A stretch of DNA of 64,000 nt from assembly GCA_024434115.1 (NCBI GenBank), contig QMIT01000003.1, positions 345,282-409,281 of the forward strand. The letters are read 5' to 3'. Numbering within the stretch: position 1 is the first letter of the stretch; the number at the start of each line of letters is the position of its first letter. The notes below the pieces were generated by a model. That model did not search any database and was not told the origin of the DNA. It saw only the letters and a list, made by a program, of their open reading frames with translations. This stretch comes from Chloroflexota bacterium (GTDB taxonomy: Bacteria > Chloroflexota > Anaerolineae > Aggregatilineales > J027). Positions 53,387 to 61,550 of the stretch are shown here, piece by piece. Made by a program: the position numbers and the translations under genes.

Positions 53387-54202
53387 GTGCCTTTATTGGT
53401 AACTGAAGCGCCTAATCCAGGTATTATCCATTATGAAACTTATGGTCGGGGTCGTCCGGTTTTGTTTTTACACGGATGGCTCGGCTCATGGGCCTTGTGG
53501 CGTCCCACCATTGAGGCGTTGGGTCAAGAATATAAAACCTATTCCCTAGACTTTTGGGGCTTTGGTGAAAGTCGCGGCTCGGGCGAAAACTCAGCTAATC
53601 TCCAGTCTTTTCAGGTAGATAGCTTCGTCGAGATGGTCAACCAATTTATGGATAAATTGGGCATCCCCAAAGCCGCCGTGGTTGGACACAGCATGGGGGG
53701 AACGGTCTCGCTGAATACAGGGATCAAGTACCCTGATAAGGTTGTCAAAGCCTGCTGCATTGGCTCCCCCATCAACGGCAACTCCTTAAATCTGCTGCTC
53801 AAGCTCTCCGGTGTACCCGCCTTCGCCTTTATTGTGTGGCGCTTCCCTCCCCTCTTGCGAATGTTCCTCCGTATTTACAGCCGCTTTATGGCAAAAGACG
53901 GCAAAAAGATGGCCGCGATGATTAACCAAGATGTGTCGCAGGTCACAATGGAATCATTCTTCCAAAGCATTGGTACCCTACGTGAGACCAACCTCACCGA
54001 TCAACTCAACAAAATTACCATGCCGACGCTAGGGATTTATGGCAAGCGCGACATTATTGTAAATCCCAATCAGCGCCACCTCTTGGCAAAAGGTGTACCC
54101 CATGCCAAAGTCGTCTATATTGAGGATGCCGGACATTTCCCCATGCTGGATACCCCCGACCTCTTCTTGGAGACGCTGCGGAATTTCCTAAAGATCAAAT
54201 AG
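53387..54202 (+). CDS. Alpha/beta hydrolase
   Basis: 271 residues from GTG 53387 (AGGA SD 8-9 nt upstream). Oxyanion element LFLHGWLGSWALWRP, nucleophile elbow GHSMGGTVSL, acid in IYGKRDIIVNPNQRHLL and His in EDAGHFPMLDTP, a complete triad. Substrate unknown; the shape fits carboxylesterase or haloperoxidase-like hydrolases. It has its own position between the GTPase and alaX genes. Confidence 0.9.
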   Translation: MPLLVTEAPNPGIIHYETYGRGRPVLFLHGWLGSWALWRPTIEALGQEYKTYSLDFWGFGESRGSGENSANLQSFQVDSFVEMVNQFMDKLGIPKAAVVGHSMGGTVSLNTGIKYPDKVVKACCIGSPINGNSLNLLLKLSGVPAFAFIVWRFPPLLRMFLRIYSRFMAKDGKKMAAMINQDVSQVTMESFFQSIGTLRETNLTDQLNKITMPTLGIYGKRDIIVNPNQRHLLAKGVPHAKVVYIEDAGHFPMLDTPDLFLETLRNFLKIK

Positions 54203-54247
54203 CCGTTTTCTGCCGCCTACCCACATTTTGTCCCAACGAGGTGACGC

Positions 54248-54967
54248 ATGACCGAACTCCTCTATCAATTAGATGCGTATCTGCGTGAATTTGAGGCTGT
54301 TGTTACCGCGATTGACCCCGATACAAACGCCGTCATTCTGGATAAAACGGCTTTCTATCCGGGTGGCGGGGGTCAGCAACCTGATGCCGGGGTGTTGATT
54401 GCAGGGGATGTTCAGTATGTCGTCAGCCAAACCAAGAAAAATGGCGAGACCGTGCTGCATTTAATCGAAGGGGAGGCCCGTCCTGTCGTCGGTACGATGG
54501 TCAGAGGAGTATTGGATTGGGAGCGGCGTTATGCAGCCATGCGTACCCACACCGCCATGCACATCCTGTGTGGGGTGATCTGGCACAAATTTGGGGTCAG
54601 CGTGACGGGGGGTAATATGGAATTGCTTAAAGGGCGCATGGATTTTGAGTTTGGCGAACTCACCCGCGAGACAATTGCCGAAATTGAGCGCGACATCAAT
54701 GCCGAAGTAGCAGCAGCGCGTCCGGTGCGGGTAGCCATTTTGCCCCGTGACGAAGCGTTTCAGATCCCCGACCTCATCCGCACCAAAATCAACCTGCTGC
54801 CTCCGCAAATCCAACAAGTTCGTACAGTGGAGCTTGTCGGATTAGATTTGCAGGCCGACGGCGGCACACATGTCCACAATACGTCGGAAGTTGGACACAT
54901 CCGCATCACCGATTATCAAAGCAAGGGCAAAGCCAATAAACGGCTGTATATTGAGCTAGACGCATAG
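54248..54967 (+). CDS. alaX: Alanyl-tRNA editing protein AlaX
   Basis: 239 residues. The N-terminal DKTAFYPGGGGQQPDAG and the metal motif HTAMHIL (HxxxH) are typical of AlaX-type trans-editing domains; the second motif reads ADGGTHVHNTSEVG, with Asp where many members have the zinc-ligand Cys of CGGTH. It removes Ser or Gly wrongly loaded on tRNA-Ala. A stand-alone editing domain, not a full AlaRS, judged by length. Confidence 0.9.
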   Translation: MTELLYQLDAYLREFEAVVTAIDPDTNAVILDKTAFYPGGGGQQPDAGVLIAGDVQYVVSQTKKNGETVLHLIEGEARPVVGTMVRGVLDWERRYAAMRTHTAMHILCGVIWHKFGVSVTGGNMELLKGRMDFEFGELTRETIAEIERDINAEVAAARPVRVAILPRDEAFQIPDLIRTKINLLPPQIQQVRTVELVGLDLQADGGTHVHNTSEVGHIRITDYQSKGKANKRLYIELDA

Positions 54968-54987
54968 GGAAAATTTAGGGAAATCTC

Positions 54988-55461
54988 ATGGAAATTCGCC
55001 ACGCGACCCCCGACGATTATGCGCCGATTATCAAGGTTATAAATGATTGGTGGGGTGGTCGTCAGATGAGTGATATGCTGCCCAAGCTGTTTTTTGTCCA
55101 TTTTCAGAGCACCAGCTTTATCGCTACTGAGAACGATCAAATTGCAGGCTTCCTCATCGGCTTCTTATCGCAAACGTTTCCAAATGAGGCGTATATTCAT
55201 TTTGTGGGGGTACATCCCGATTTTCGAAAAAAGGGTGTGGGCAAGATGCTGTACGAGCGTTTCTTTGAGGCCATCCGTCAGCATGACCGCCATATCGTGC
55301 GCTGCGTGACCTCTCCCATCAACCGCACCTCGATTGCCTTCCATACCCGGATGGGGTTTGTCGCCGAACCCGGCACACTCGTCAGCGAATCGGGGGTTCC
55401 CGCTTCTCCCAACTATGATGGGGCGGGGGAACATCGTGTGCGATTTGTCAAGGAAATTTAG
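54988..55461 (+). CDS. GNAT-family N-acetyltransferase
   Basis: 157 residues. MEIRHATPDDYAPIIKVIND start, then FVGVHPDFRKKGVGKMLYER (acetyl-CoA loop Q/RxxGxG/A) and SPINRTSIAFHTRMGFV. It lies 20 nt after alaX. Substrate unknown. Confidence 0.9.
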   Translation: MEIRHATPDDYAPIIKVINDWWGGRQMSDMLPKLFFVHFQSTSFIATENDQIAGFLIGFLSQTFPNEAYIHFVGVHPDFRKKGVGKMLYERFFEAIRQHDRHIVRCVTSPINRTSIAFHTRMGFVAEPGTLVSESGVPASPNYDGAGEHRVRFVKEI

Positions 55462-55473
55462 TTGAAAACTCCC

Positions 55474-55501
55474 TAGACACCCCGCTGTAGCGTCCTATAA
55501 T
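55474..55501 (+). promoter_or_regulatory. Promoter of pcm
   Basis: TAGACA (one mismatch to TTGACA), 16-nt spacer, perfect TATAAT, 45 nt upstream of the ATG at 55546. Confidence 0.65.
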
Positions 55502-55545
55502 AGTCGTTAAGTATCAACAAGCTATCAGCGATTGGGACTCATGCT

Positions 55546-56202
55546 ATGCTGACCGACCAAGATTTTGCCCTCGAACGCGAGCATATGGTACGGGAACAAC
55601 TGATTGACCGCAATATCAGTGACCCACGAGTATTAGATGCCATGCGCCGCGTTCCTCGCCATGCTTTCGTTCCCGATAACCTCCAGTTTGCTGCTTACCG
55701 TGACCGCCCCCTCCCCATTGGACATGAACAAACTATTTCCCAGCCCTACATCGTAGCGTTGATGCTTGAACTGCTTCAATTAAGCGGGCATGAAATCATT
55801 CTGGAAATCGGTACCGGGTCAGGTTATCAGACCGCACTATTGGCTGAATTGGGTGCTTTTGTCTATTCGCTTGAGCGCAATCTTGATCTTGCCGAAAGAG
55901 CCGGCGAACGTTTGGCTGACCTCGGCTATCATAATGTTGAAGTTCTGCCCGGTGATGGCAGTCAAGGTTTGGCAGATATGGCCCCCTTTGACGCAATCAT
56001 CGTGAGTGCCTGTTCCCCCTCGATTCCCGGCCCTCTCCGCGCTCAAATGCGGGATAACGGACGAATGGCAATTCCGGTGGGTTCAATGGAAAGTCAATAT
56101 TTGGAGCGTGTCTGGCGCACAGGCGATACATGGCACATTGAACGCCTAATCCCGGTGATGTTTGTACCACTTTTTGGACGCTATGGTTTTACGGGGCGCT
56201 AG
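55546..56202 (+). CDS. pcm: Protein-L-isoaspartate O-methyltransferase
   Basis: 218 residues. VREQLIDRNISDPRVLDAMR, FVPDNLQFAAYRDRPLPIGH, the substrate loop EQTISQPYIVALMLELLQL, motif I LEIGTGSGYQTALLAELGA and the ending RLIPVMFVPLFGRYGF are all PCMT features. It methylates isoaspartyl damage sites to allow repair. A terminator follows. Confidence 0.95.
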   Translation: MLTDQDFALEREHMVREQLIDRNISDPRVLDAMRRVPRHAFVPDNLQFAAYRDRPLPIGHEQTISQPYIVALMLELLQLSGHEIILEIGTGSGYQTALLAELGAFVYSLERNLDLAERAGERLADLGYHNVEVLPGDGSQGLADMAPFDAIIVSACSPSIPGPLRAQMRDNGRMAIPVGSMESQYLERVWRTGDTWHIERLIPVMFVPLFGRYGFTGR

Positions 56203-56230
56203 ACTGTAAGCCCTTCATAAAAGAACACAC

Positions 56231-56268
56231 AAGAGGCAATTCGATATGACACGATTGCCTCTTTTCAT
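56231..56268 (+). terminator. Terminator between pcm and aceA
   Basis: AAGAGGCAAT (56231-56240) pairs with ATTGCCTCTT (56254-56263) over a 13-nt loop, followed by TTTTCATTC. It serves pcm best; as the genes converge it may also act on aceA. Confidence 0.8.
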
Positions 56269-56282
56269 TCAATTTAGATCAA

Positions 56283-57575
56283 TCAGTGCATTTCAAATTG
56301 GGCCGTCTCGGTTGATCCCGCCAGAGCCGCTGTCGAGGCTGCTCCACTCGTGATGGTCAAGAGGACCTGATCAAAATATCCCGTGCCCGATTCCCGTTGA
56401 TGGCGTGTCCCGGAATAGCCATATTGCTCGGCAGCAAATTCCTGCTGCTGCAATTCGACATAGGCACTCATGCCAGATTCGGCATACCGTTGAGCCAAGT
56501 CGAAGGTGTGATAATTGATCGAGTGCCAGCCCGCCAATGTGATAAATTGGAACTTATAGCCCATCGCTCCCAGTTCGCGCTGAAACCGAATGATCGTGTT
56601 GTCATCCAAACGACGTTTCCAATTGAAAGAGGGGGAGCAGTTATAGGCCAACATTTTGTCGGGATAGACGGCATGAATCGCTTCGGCAAATTGACGGGCC
56701 TCACCCAAATCGGGCGTCGAAGTTTCACACCAAATCAAATCTGCGTAGGGAGCATAAGCTAGGCCCCGTGCAATCGCAGATTCGATACCGGGCTGCACCA
56801 CAAAATAGCCTTCGGGGGTGCGCTGCCCTGTCGTAAACTGATGGTCGTAAGGATCAATATCACTCATCAACAGGGTGGCACTATTGGCATCGGTGCGGGC
56901 AATTAAGACCGTCGGCACATCCAAAACGTCAGCGGCTAAACGTGCGGCGGTCAGCGTGCGGATAAATTGCGAGGTCGGGATCAAGACCTTGCCACCCAGA
57001 TGACCACATTTTTTCTCCGCTGCCAATTGATCTTCAAAATGGACACCGGACGCACCCGCCTCAATCATGGATTTCATCAATTCAAACGCATGGAGCGGGC
57101 CACCAAAACCTGCTTCGGCATCGGCGACAATTGGGGCATACCAATGGGTGCTGTCATCGCCCTCGGCCCGATGAATCTGGTCAGCGCGGGTCAAGGCGTT
57201 GTTGAGGCGCTTAATCAAATTCGGGACACTATTGGAAGGGTAGAGGCTCTGGTCAGGATAGGTCTGCCCCGCTAAATTAGCATCGGCGGCGACCTGCCAC
57301 CCACTCAGATATATTGCTTTCAAACCAGCACGTACCATCTGAACCGCTTGTGCCCCGGTCATTGCACCCAATGTGTGGATATAGGGTTCGTCCTGCAACA
57401 ATGACCACAGCCGTTCAGCCCCAACCTGTGCTAAAGTGTGTTCGACCAAAATCGAAGCACGGAGACGAAGCACATCCATTGCACTATAGGGGCGTTGAAT
57501 ACCCTGCCAACGCGGATTGGTTTGCCACTCACGTTCTAGTTGCTGCTCTTGCTGTTGGATGGTAGTTTTTGGCAT
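56283..57575 (-). CDS. aceA: Isocitrate lyase
   Basis: 430 residues. The catalytic [14 protein letters not shown] motif, the substrate loop [40 protein letters not shown] near the N-terminus and [15 protein letters not shown] are all diagnostic. SD AGAGGA is 5 nt upstream. It cleaves isocitrate to glyoxylate and succinate. No malate synthase gene is in the window. Acetyl-CoA from the paa route would need this bypass for growth, a logical link but only an inference. Confidence 0.96.
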   Translation of the reverse strand: MPKTTIQQQEQQLEREWQTNPRWQGIQRPYSAMDVLRLRASILVEHTLAQVGAERLWSLLQDEPYIHTLGAMTGAQAVQMVRAGLKAIYLSGWQVAADANLAGQTYPDQSLYPSNSVPNLIKRLNNALTRADQIHRAEGDDSTHWYAPIVADAEAGFGGPLHAFELMKSMIEAGASGVHFEDQLAAEKKCGHLGGKVLIPTSQFIRTLTAARLAADVLDVPTVLIARTDANSATLLMSDIDPYDHQFTTGQRTPEGYFVVQPGIESAIARGLAYAPYADLIWCETSTPDLGEARQFAEAIHAVYPDKMLAYNCSPSFNWKRRLDDNTIIRFQRELGAMGYKFQFITLAGWHSINYHTFDLAQRYAESGMSAYVELQQQEFAAEQYGYSGTRHQRESGTGYFDQVLLTITSGAASTAALAGSTETAQFEMH

Positions 57576-57785
57576 GACGTCCTCTCACATGAATTCAATA
57601 CTTGGAAATTTGGTGAATCCCGATCTATTGTGAATAATGGTACAAATTCGGATTACGGGTTAAAACGCATCTTTCGATAGTTTTTGGAAAGCAGATGGGT
57701 AGGCCAGTCAGTCAATACTCCCCACCCAGTTGTGTAGGATTTCACAGATTGCCGTTTTGAGGTAAGGTATCGCTTTTGGAGTTTT

Positions 57786-58502
57786 GTGAGGTTAGATAAA
57801 TTGCCCCCGAAAAATGAACTTGCCTCGCGGCGCATTCTCTCGGTAACAGAGGAAGAATTAAGCCGCATCGTCTTAGATATTCATGATGGGCCAGTCCAGA
57901 ATTTGTTCGCGGCCCTCTCACTCATTACCCGCTTGCAAAACGAAATTTCCCATCTTTCTTTTGAACAATTACAATCAGCAGGTGTTGGCGAACTTATCCC
58001 AATTGTGGGGCAAGTGGAGAAATTGATTGAAAACTCACTGCACGAGATCAAATTTTTCTTGGGGACTTTTCGCCCACCTGAATTTCACCGCCGGACGTTA
58101 GCTTCAATCGCCGAGGGGTTGGTGTATCAGCATGAGGAATGGACGGGTTGTACCGTCGAGTTGAAATTATTACCCCTCCCCGAAAACATTTCCCTGCCCA
58201 GCAAAATCGCACTGTACCGGATTTTGCAGGAAGCGCTTTCAAACGGATTTCGCCATGCCGGGGTAGACCGTCAGTGGGTAAAATTATGGAATGAGGGCAA
58301 CATGATTTGTTTGGAGGTGATAGATGAGGGCAAAGGTTTTGACCCGCCGCCGCTTGAAGGCCCAACCGCCACCGAACAGGAAGCCCATATCGGCCTGCGC
58401 GGGATGCGCGACCGGGTGGCACTGCTCGACGGCACATTTCAATTGACCAGCAGCCCCGGTAAAGGGACGCAAATTTTAGTGAAGATACCCGCCTATGTCT
58501 GA
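57786..58502 (+). CDS. Cytosolic sensor histidine kinase, NarL-type partner
   Basis: 238 residues from GTG 57786 (GGAG 4 nt upstream; the start is somewhat uncertain, with TTG 57801 possible). HisKA_3 box with His33 in LSRIVLDIHDGPVQNLFAAL; ATPase N-box ALYRILQEALSNGFRHAG, G1 IDEGKGFDPP and G2 GLRGMRDRVALLDG with GKGTQI. No membrane span or sensor domain, so it probably responds to a cytoplasmic partner. The 3' end overlaps the response-regulator gene by 8 nt. Confidence 0.92.
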   Translation: MRLDKLPPKNELASRRILSVTEEELSRIVLDIHDGPVQNLFAALSLITRLQNEISHLSFEQLQSAGVGELIPIVGQVEKLIENSLHEIKFFLGTFRPPEFHRRTLASIAEGLVYQHEEWTGCTVELKLLPLPENISLPSKIALYRILQEALSNGFRHAGVDRQWVKLWNEGNMICLEVIDEGKGFDPPPLEGPTATEQEAHIGLRGMRDRVALLDGTFQLTSSPGKGTQILVKIPAYV

Positions 58503-59133
58503 AAAAATCCGCCTCATGCTTGCCGATGACCATGCGCTGGTATTGCAGGGATTAACCACCCTGCTGGAACAAATCCCAGATATGGAAGTCGTAGCGACAG
58601 CCCATAATGGCGACGAGCTATTGAACCTCTTAGGCCAGCATCAAGTTGATGTAGTGGTTATGGATTTACAGATGCCCTATCACGGGTTGACGGCATTGGC
58701 GGAAATCCGTAAACGGGGTATGGCAGTGCACGTGCTGGTACTGACCGCTTTTGGGGATGGGGATAGTATCCGGTCAGCGCTTGAATTGGAGGCGGAGGGG
58801 TTCGCCCTTAAAACAGAATCCCCGACACAGACTGTCGAGGCGATTCGACAGGTGGCACAGGGGCGATTGGTCTTTCCGCGTGCTGCTCAACGCTGGTTGG
58901 CGGTACAACATAAACCCCAAATTCAAGCCGAAACCCTACTGTCGCCGCGTGAATTGGATGTCCTAAAACAAGTGGCTCGCGGCTTAACCAACCCGGAAAT
59001 TGCGGGTCAGTTGAATGTCAGTGAAAATACAGTGCGTTTTCATTTGAAGAATATTTTTGAAAAATTGGGAGTCACCAATCGCACTGAGGCCGCCGCGTGG
59101 TTTTTTCAACAGGGTGGTTCAGCCGAATTGTAA
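58495..59133 (+). CDS. NarL/LuxR-family response regulator
   Basis: 212 residues. Receiver with acidic pair D11-D12, phospho-acceptor D57 (VVVMDLQMP), Thr in LVLTAFGDG and Lys in ALKTESP; C-terminal LuxR helix-turn-helix LLSPRELDVLKQVARGLTNP followed by IAGQLNVSENTVRFHLKNIF. The cognate kinase is the gene before it. The ECF sigma gene starts 12 nt after its stop. Confidence 0.94.
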   Translation: MSEKIRLMLADDHALVLQGLTTLLEQIPDMEVVATAHNGDELLNLLGQHQVDVVVMDLQMPYHGLTALAEIRKRGMAVHVLVLTAFGDGDSIRSALELEAEGFALKTESPTQTVEAIRQVAQGRLVFPRAAQRWLAVQHKPQIQAETLLSPRELDVLKQVARGLTNPEIAGQLNVSENTVRFHLKNIFEKLGVTNRTEAAAWFFQQGGSAEL

Positions 59134-59145
59134 TGGGGGAAATCC

Positions 59146-59781
59146 ATGTTAACGATTGAGGACGCAGACATCATTCAAGGGCTTCGACGCGGCGACGAAA
59201 GCGTCTTTGCATCCCTGTTTGATGGCTATCAAAACTCACTGCTCCGCTTGGCATTGATGTATGCCACTGACCAGCGACTTGCCGAAGAAATTGTCCAAGA
59301 GACATGGCTGGCAGTCTTAAAAGGTATACATCGCTTTGAGGGTCGTTCGGCGCTCAAAACATGGATATACAGTATCCTCATCAATCGAGCCAAAACCGTC
59401 GCCCAACGCGAAGGCCGTTACAATAATCTGACACTATCCCTTGATGAGCAGGCCGAATCGAATGAGCCGTCTGTGCCGGAAGACCGTTTTCACCCGGACG
59501 ACGATCACCCCTATCCGCATCATTGGCTGAACGGCCCATCAGACTGGGGCATCCTCCCCGAAGACAAGTTACTCTCGGATGAGACCCAAAAGGTGGTTTT
59601 AGCGGCGATTGACGGCCTATCGCCAAATCAGCGCGAAGTCATTACCCTGCGTGATATTGAAATGCTGTCGTCCGAAGAAGCCTGTAACATCTTAGGGATC
59701 AGTGAGTCTAATCAGCGGGTTTTGCTGCATCGCGCACGGGCCAAAGTACGGCAGGCATTGGAAGAATATTTGGAGCGATAA
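59146..59781 (+). CDS. ECF-type RNA polymerase sigma factor
   Basis: 211 residues. Region 2: FDGYQNSLLRLALMYATDQR, LAEEIVQETWLAVLKGIHRF and TWIYSILINRAKT; region 4: GLSPNQREVITLRDIEMLSS, EEACNILGISESNQRVLLHR, ARAKVRQALEEYL. A 40-residue acidic, His/Pro-rich linker joins the two. It is coupled to a zinc-finger anti-sigma gene 11 nt downstream and possibly under the two-component pair upstream. Confidence 0.94.
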   Translation: MLTIEDADIIQGLRRGDESVFASLFDGYQNSLLRLALMYATDQRLAEEIVQETWLAVLKGIHRFEGRSALKTWIYSILINRAKTVAQREGRYNNLTLSLDEQAESNEPSVPEDRFHPDDDHPYPHHWLNGPSDWGILPEDKLLSDETQKVVLAAIDGLSPNQREVITLRDIEMLSSEEACNILGISESNQRVLLHRARAKVRQALEEYLER

Positions 59782-59792
59782 GACGGGCAACT

Positions 59793-60065
59793 ATGGACGA
59801 ACACGATTTAACCTGCCAAGAACTGGTAGAATTGGTTACAGATTATTTGGAAGGGGCATTGCCTGAAACGCAGTTCAAGCGTTTTGAGCAACACCTCTCC
59901 GGATGTCATGATTGTCATCATTATTTCGACCAGATACGGTTTACCATCCGTCTGGTGGGTCGGCTTTCCGAATCACACCTGAGTTCTGGGGCAAAGGATG
60001 AGCTGCTGACCCTGTTCCGGGATTGGAAAAAAGAACTGCCTGAGCAAGAAGAACCGGAATCCTAA
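59793..60065 (+). CDS. Zinc-finger anti-sigma factor (soluble)
   Basis: 90 residues. CQELVELVTDYLEGALPETQ, then FEQHLSGCHDC, give the Hx3Cx2C anti-sigma zinc motif with an upstream Cys. The rest is a short amphipathic helix and an acidic tail without a membrane span, so the factor is cytosolic. It is expected to bind the sigma factor encoded just upstream. Confidence 0.92.
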   Translation: MDEHDLTCQELVELVTDYLEGALPETQFKRFEQHLSGCHDCHHYFDQIRFTIRLVGRLSESHLSSGAKDELLTLFRDWKKELPEQEEPES

Positions 60066-60095
60066 AAGTAGAGTTGGTTATTTCATCCAAATGTA

Positions 60096-60124
60096 TTGAC
60101 AGAAAAAATGGACTGCGTTATCTT
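60096..60124 (+). promoter_or_regulatory. Consensus promoter of the lys leader
   Basis: Perfect TTGACA, 17-nt spacer, TATCTT. Transcription would begin near 60131, giving a leader of about 380 nt before lysW. Confidence 0.75.
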
Positions 60125-60163
60125 TTTGCCCACTTACAAAGTATCAACGAGCAATTAATCAAC

Positions 60164-60217
60164 ATGACCATTTCATCTGTGACTTTGAAAAAAGGCAAAA
60201 AACCAAACCGCACCTAA
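60164..60217 (+). CDS. Leader peptide 1 of the lys operon attenuator
   Basis: A 17-residue frame, MTISSVTLKKGKKPNRT, with AAA AAA GGC AAA AAA and one Arg codon. Its stop lies inside a terminator-like hairpin (60194-60240), the standard layout for ribosome-mediated attenuation. The SD is weak. It shares the pattern KKxKKxNxR with leader 2. Inferred from sequence only. Confidence 0.5.
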   Translation: MTISSVTLKKGKKPNRT

Positions 60218-60240
60218 CTGGGTGGTTTTTGTGTTTTGCC
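60194..60240 (+). terminator. Terminator-like hairpin 1 in lys leader
   Basis: CACC and GGTG form the core with flanking AAA/TTT pairs, one bulge and one mismatch; GGCAAAA and TTTTGCC close it outside. The 3' arm runs into TTTTTGTGTTTT. It overlaps the Lys codons of leader 1, so ribosome position would change folding. Confidence 0.5.
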
Positions 60241-60253
60241 AACAAGGGCACAG

Positions 60254-60304
60254 CCAAAAAACAGAAATGAATGCCACCCAATGCGGTGGTTTTTTGTTTT
60301 TTGG
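60254..60304 (+). terminator. Terminator-like hairpin 2 in lys leader
   Basis: CCACC (60274-60278) and GGTGG (60285-60289) with a 6-nt loop, followed by TTTTTTGTTTTTT; an outer CCAAAAAACA/TGTTTTTTGG pairing extends it. A short Lys-rich frame (60229-60270) ends just before it. Confidence 0.6.
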
Positions 60305-60329
60305 GGTCATGGGTAACAGGGAAATCAGC

Positions 60330-60410
60330 ATGTTTTTTATAGACAGCATCAGCAAAAAAGCGAAAAAAACGAACACCCGCTGGCGGCGATTAGCCCGACA
60401 GTGCGCTTGA
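60330..60410 (+). CDS. Leader peptide 2 of the lys operon attenuator
   Basis: A 26-residue frame from ATG 60330 with an SD-like AGGGA 7-8 nt upstream. It carries SKKAKKTNTRWRRLARQ: four Lys and four Arg codons in 15 positions, far above chance, and stops 27 nt before a strong terminator. The KKxKKxNxR core repeats leader 1, so the two look like duplicated control units. This is a Lys/Arg-sensing attenuator by inference from the genes downstream. Confidence 0.7.
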   Translation: MFFIDSISKKAKKTNTRWRRLARQCA

Positions 60411-60437
60411 TGCTGGATTGAGTGAAATCAACCACCG

Positions 60438-60480
60438 CGCCCTCTCTGGAAAGTCGCCAGAGGGGGCGTTTTTGTTTCTT
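60438..60480 (+). terminator. Attenuator terminator directly before lysW
   Basis: CGCCCTCTCTGG (60438-60449) pairs with CCAGAGGGGGCG (60457-60468): 12 pairs with one G-U, a 7-nt loop, then TTTTTGTTTCTT. It sits between leader 2 and lysW, where a terminator makes sense only as an attenuator. Confidence 0.88.
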
Positions 60481-60513
60481 AGCCAAGTATTTAATCAATA
60501 GGAGCGTTTCAAA

Positions 60514-60690
60514 ATGAGCAATAACAATGTCGAATGTCTGGAATGTGGTGCAGATGTACGAGTGCCCAACAATGTGATGCAGGGCGAAATTTTGAAGTGT
60601 GGGGACTGTGGCATTGAGTTAGAAGTCACTGAACTAAACCCCCTGACCATTGACCTCGCGCCGATGGAAATGGAGGACTGGGGCGAATGA
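60514..60690 (+). CDS. lysW: Amino-group carrier protein LysW
   Basis: 58 residues, too short for most gene callers. Zinc-ribbon Cys pairs CLECG and CGDCG, an acidic body and the obligatory C-terminal EDWGE, whose terminal Glu carries the amino-acid intermediate. SD AGGAG is 9 nt upstream of the ATG. The stop overlaps the lysX start (ATGA). It carries alpha-aminoadipate, and in some organisms glutamate, through lysine or ornithine synthesis. Confidence 0.97.
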   Translation: MSNNNVECLECGADVRVPNNVMQGEILKCGDCGIELEVTELNPLTIDLAPMEMEDWGE

Positions 60691-61550
60691 GCGCCAGAGT
60701 CGGAATTTTGTGCAGTCGCGTTCGCATCGAAGAAAAGCTGTTATTCACGGCCTTTGAGGAATTGGACATTACACCCGTCCGGTTGGATGAACGCGAGATG
60801 ATCGCACGGGTTGGCGAATTCGCCCCAGAAGTGGATGTTGTGTTGGAACGCAGCATTAGCACCTCGGCGGGATTGGTCGCAGCCCAATTGTTGGAGGCGG
60901 CCCATATCCCGGTCATCAACAGCTATGCCACCGCCAGCACCTGCGCCGATAAGATTCGTACCACCATCGCCCTCGCCCAACAAGGTGTACCGCAGCCGAT
61001 TACCGAAGTTGCCATGAGCGCCGAATCCGCCCTCGCGGCGATTGAGCAGATGGGGTATCCGGTTGTCCTCAAACCTGCAATTGGCTCATGGGGGCGCTTG
61101 CTGGCACGGGTCAATGATCGGGACGCCGCCGAAGCCATCCTTGAACATAAGGAAACGCTCGGAGGGGTCGGTCATCAGATTTATTACATTCAAGAATATA
61201 TCGAAAAGCCCGCCCGTGACATCCGCGCATTTGTCATCGGCACGGAAACCATCTGCGCCATTTATCGCAGTTCGCCACACTGGATTACCAACACGGCACG
61301 CGGCGGCAAGGCCAGCAACTGCCCCATCACGGATGATATTGCCGAAATTTGCCAGAACGCAACGTTGGCGGTCAGCGGCGGACAGGGTGGCATCTTGGCG
61401 ATTGATTTGCTGGAAGACCCCGAACGTGGCTTGCTGGTCTGCGAGGTCAACCACACGATGGAATTTCGCAACAGCATTGATACAACAGGGGTCAATATCC
61501 CGTTGCGTATGGCCCAGTTTGTACTGAACAGTGTCGAGGTGGTGCGATGA
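60687..61550 (+). CDS. lysX: LysW-aminoadipate ligase
   Basis: 287 residues, ATP-grasp fold. [58 protein letters not shown] followed by CP, and the metal/C-terminal [18 protein letters not shown] match Thermus LysX. It joins the amino group of alpha-aminoadipate to the C-terminus of LysW. Whether it also accepts glutamate (ArgX activity) cannot be read from sequence with certainty. ATGA overlaps at both ends. Confidence 0.95.
   Translation: MSARVGILCSRVRIEEKLLFTAFEELDITPVRLDEREMIARVGEFAPEVDVVLERSISTSAGLVAAQLLEAAHIPVINSYATASTCADKIRTTIALAQQGVPQPITEVAMSAESALAAIEQMGYPVVLKPAIGSWGRLLARVNDRDAAEAILEHKETLGGVGHQIYYIQEYIEKPARDIRAFVIGTETICAIYRSSPHWITNTARGGKASNCPITDDIAEICQNATLAVSGGQGGILAIDLLEDPERGLLVCEVNHTMEFRNSIDTTGVNIPLRMAQFVLNSVEVVR

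Noticed and set aside
60222-60410. 62-residue frame beginning at GTG 60222
   Set aside because: Its first part is translated terminator-hairpin sequence (Phe/Leu/Gly runs from T-tracts). Only the last 26 codons, from ATG 60330 with its own SD-like site, look like a real leader peptide.
60066-60513. Lysine riboswitch upstream of lysW
   Set aside because: I looked for the conserved L-box blocks (such as the AGAGG..GCA core) and did not find them; the leader-peptide layout explains the region better.
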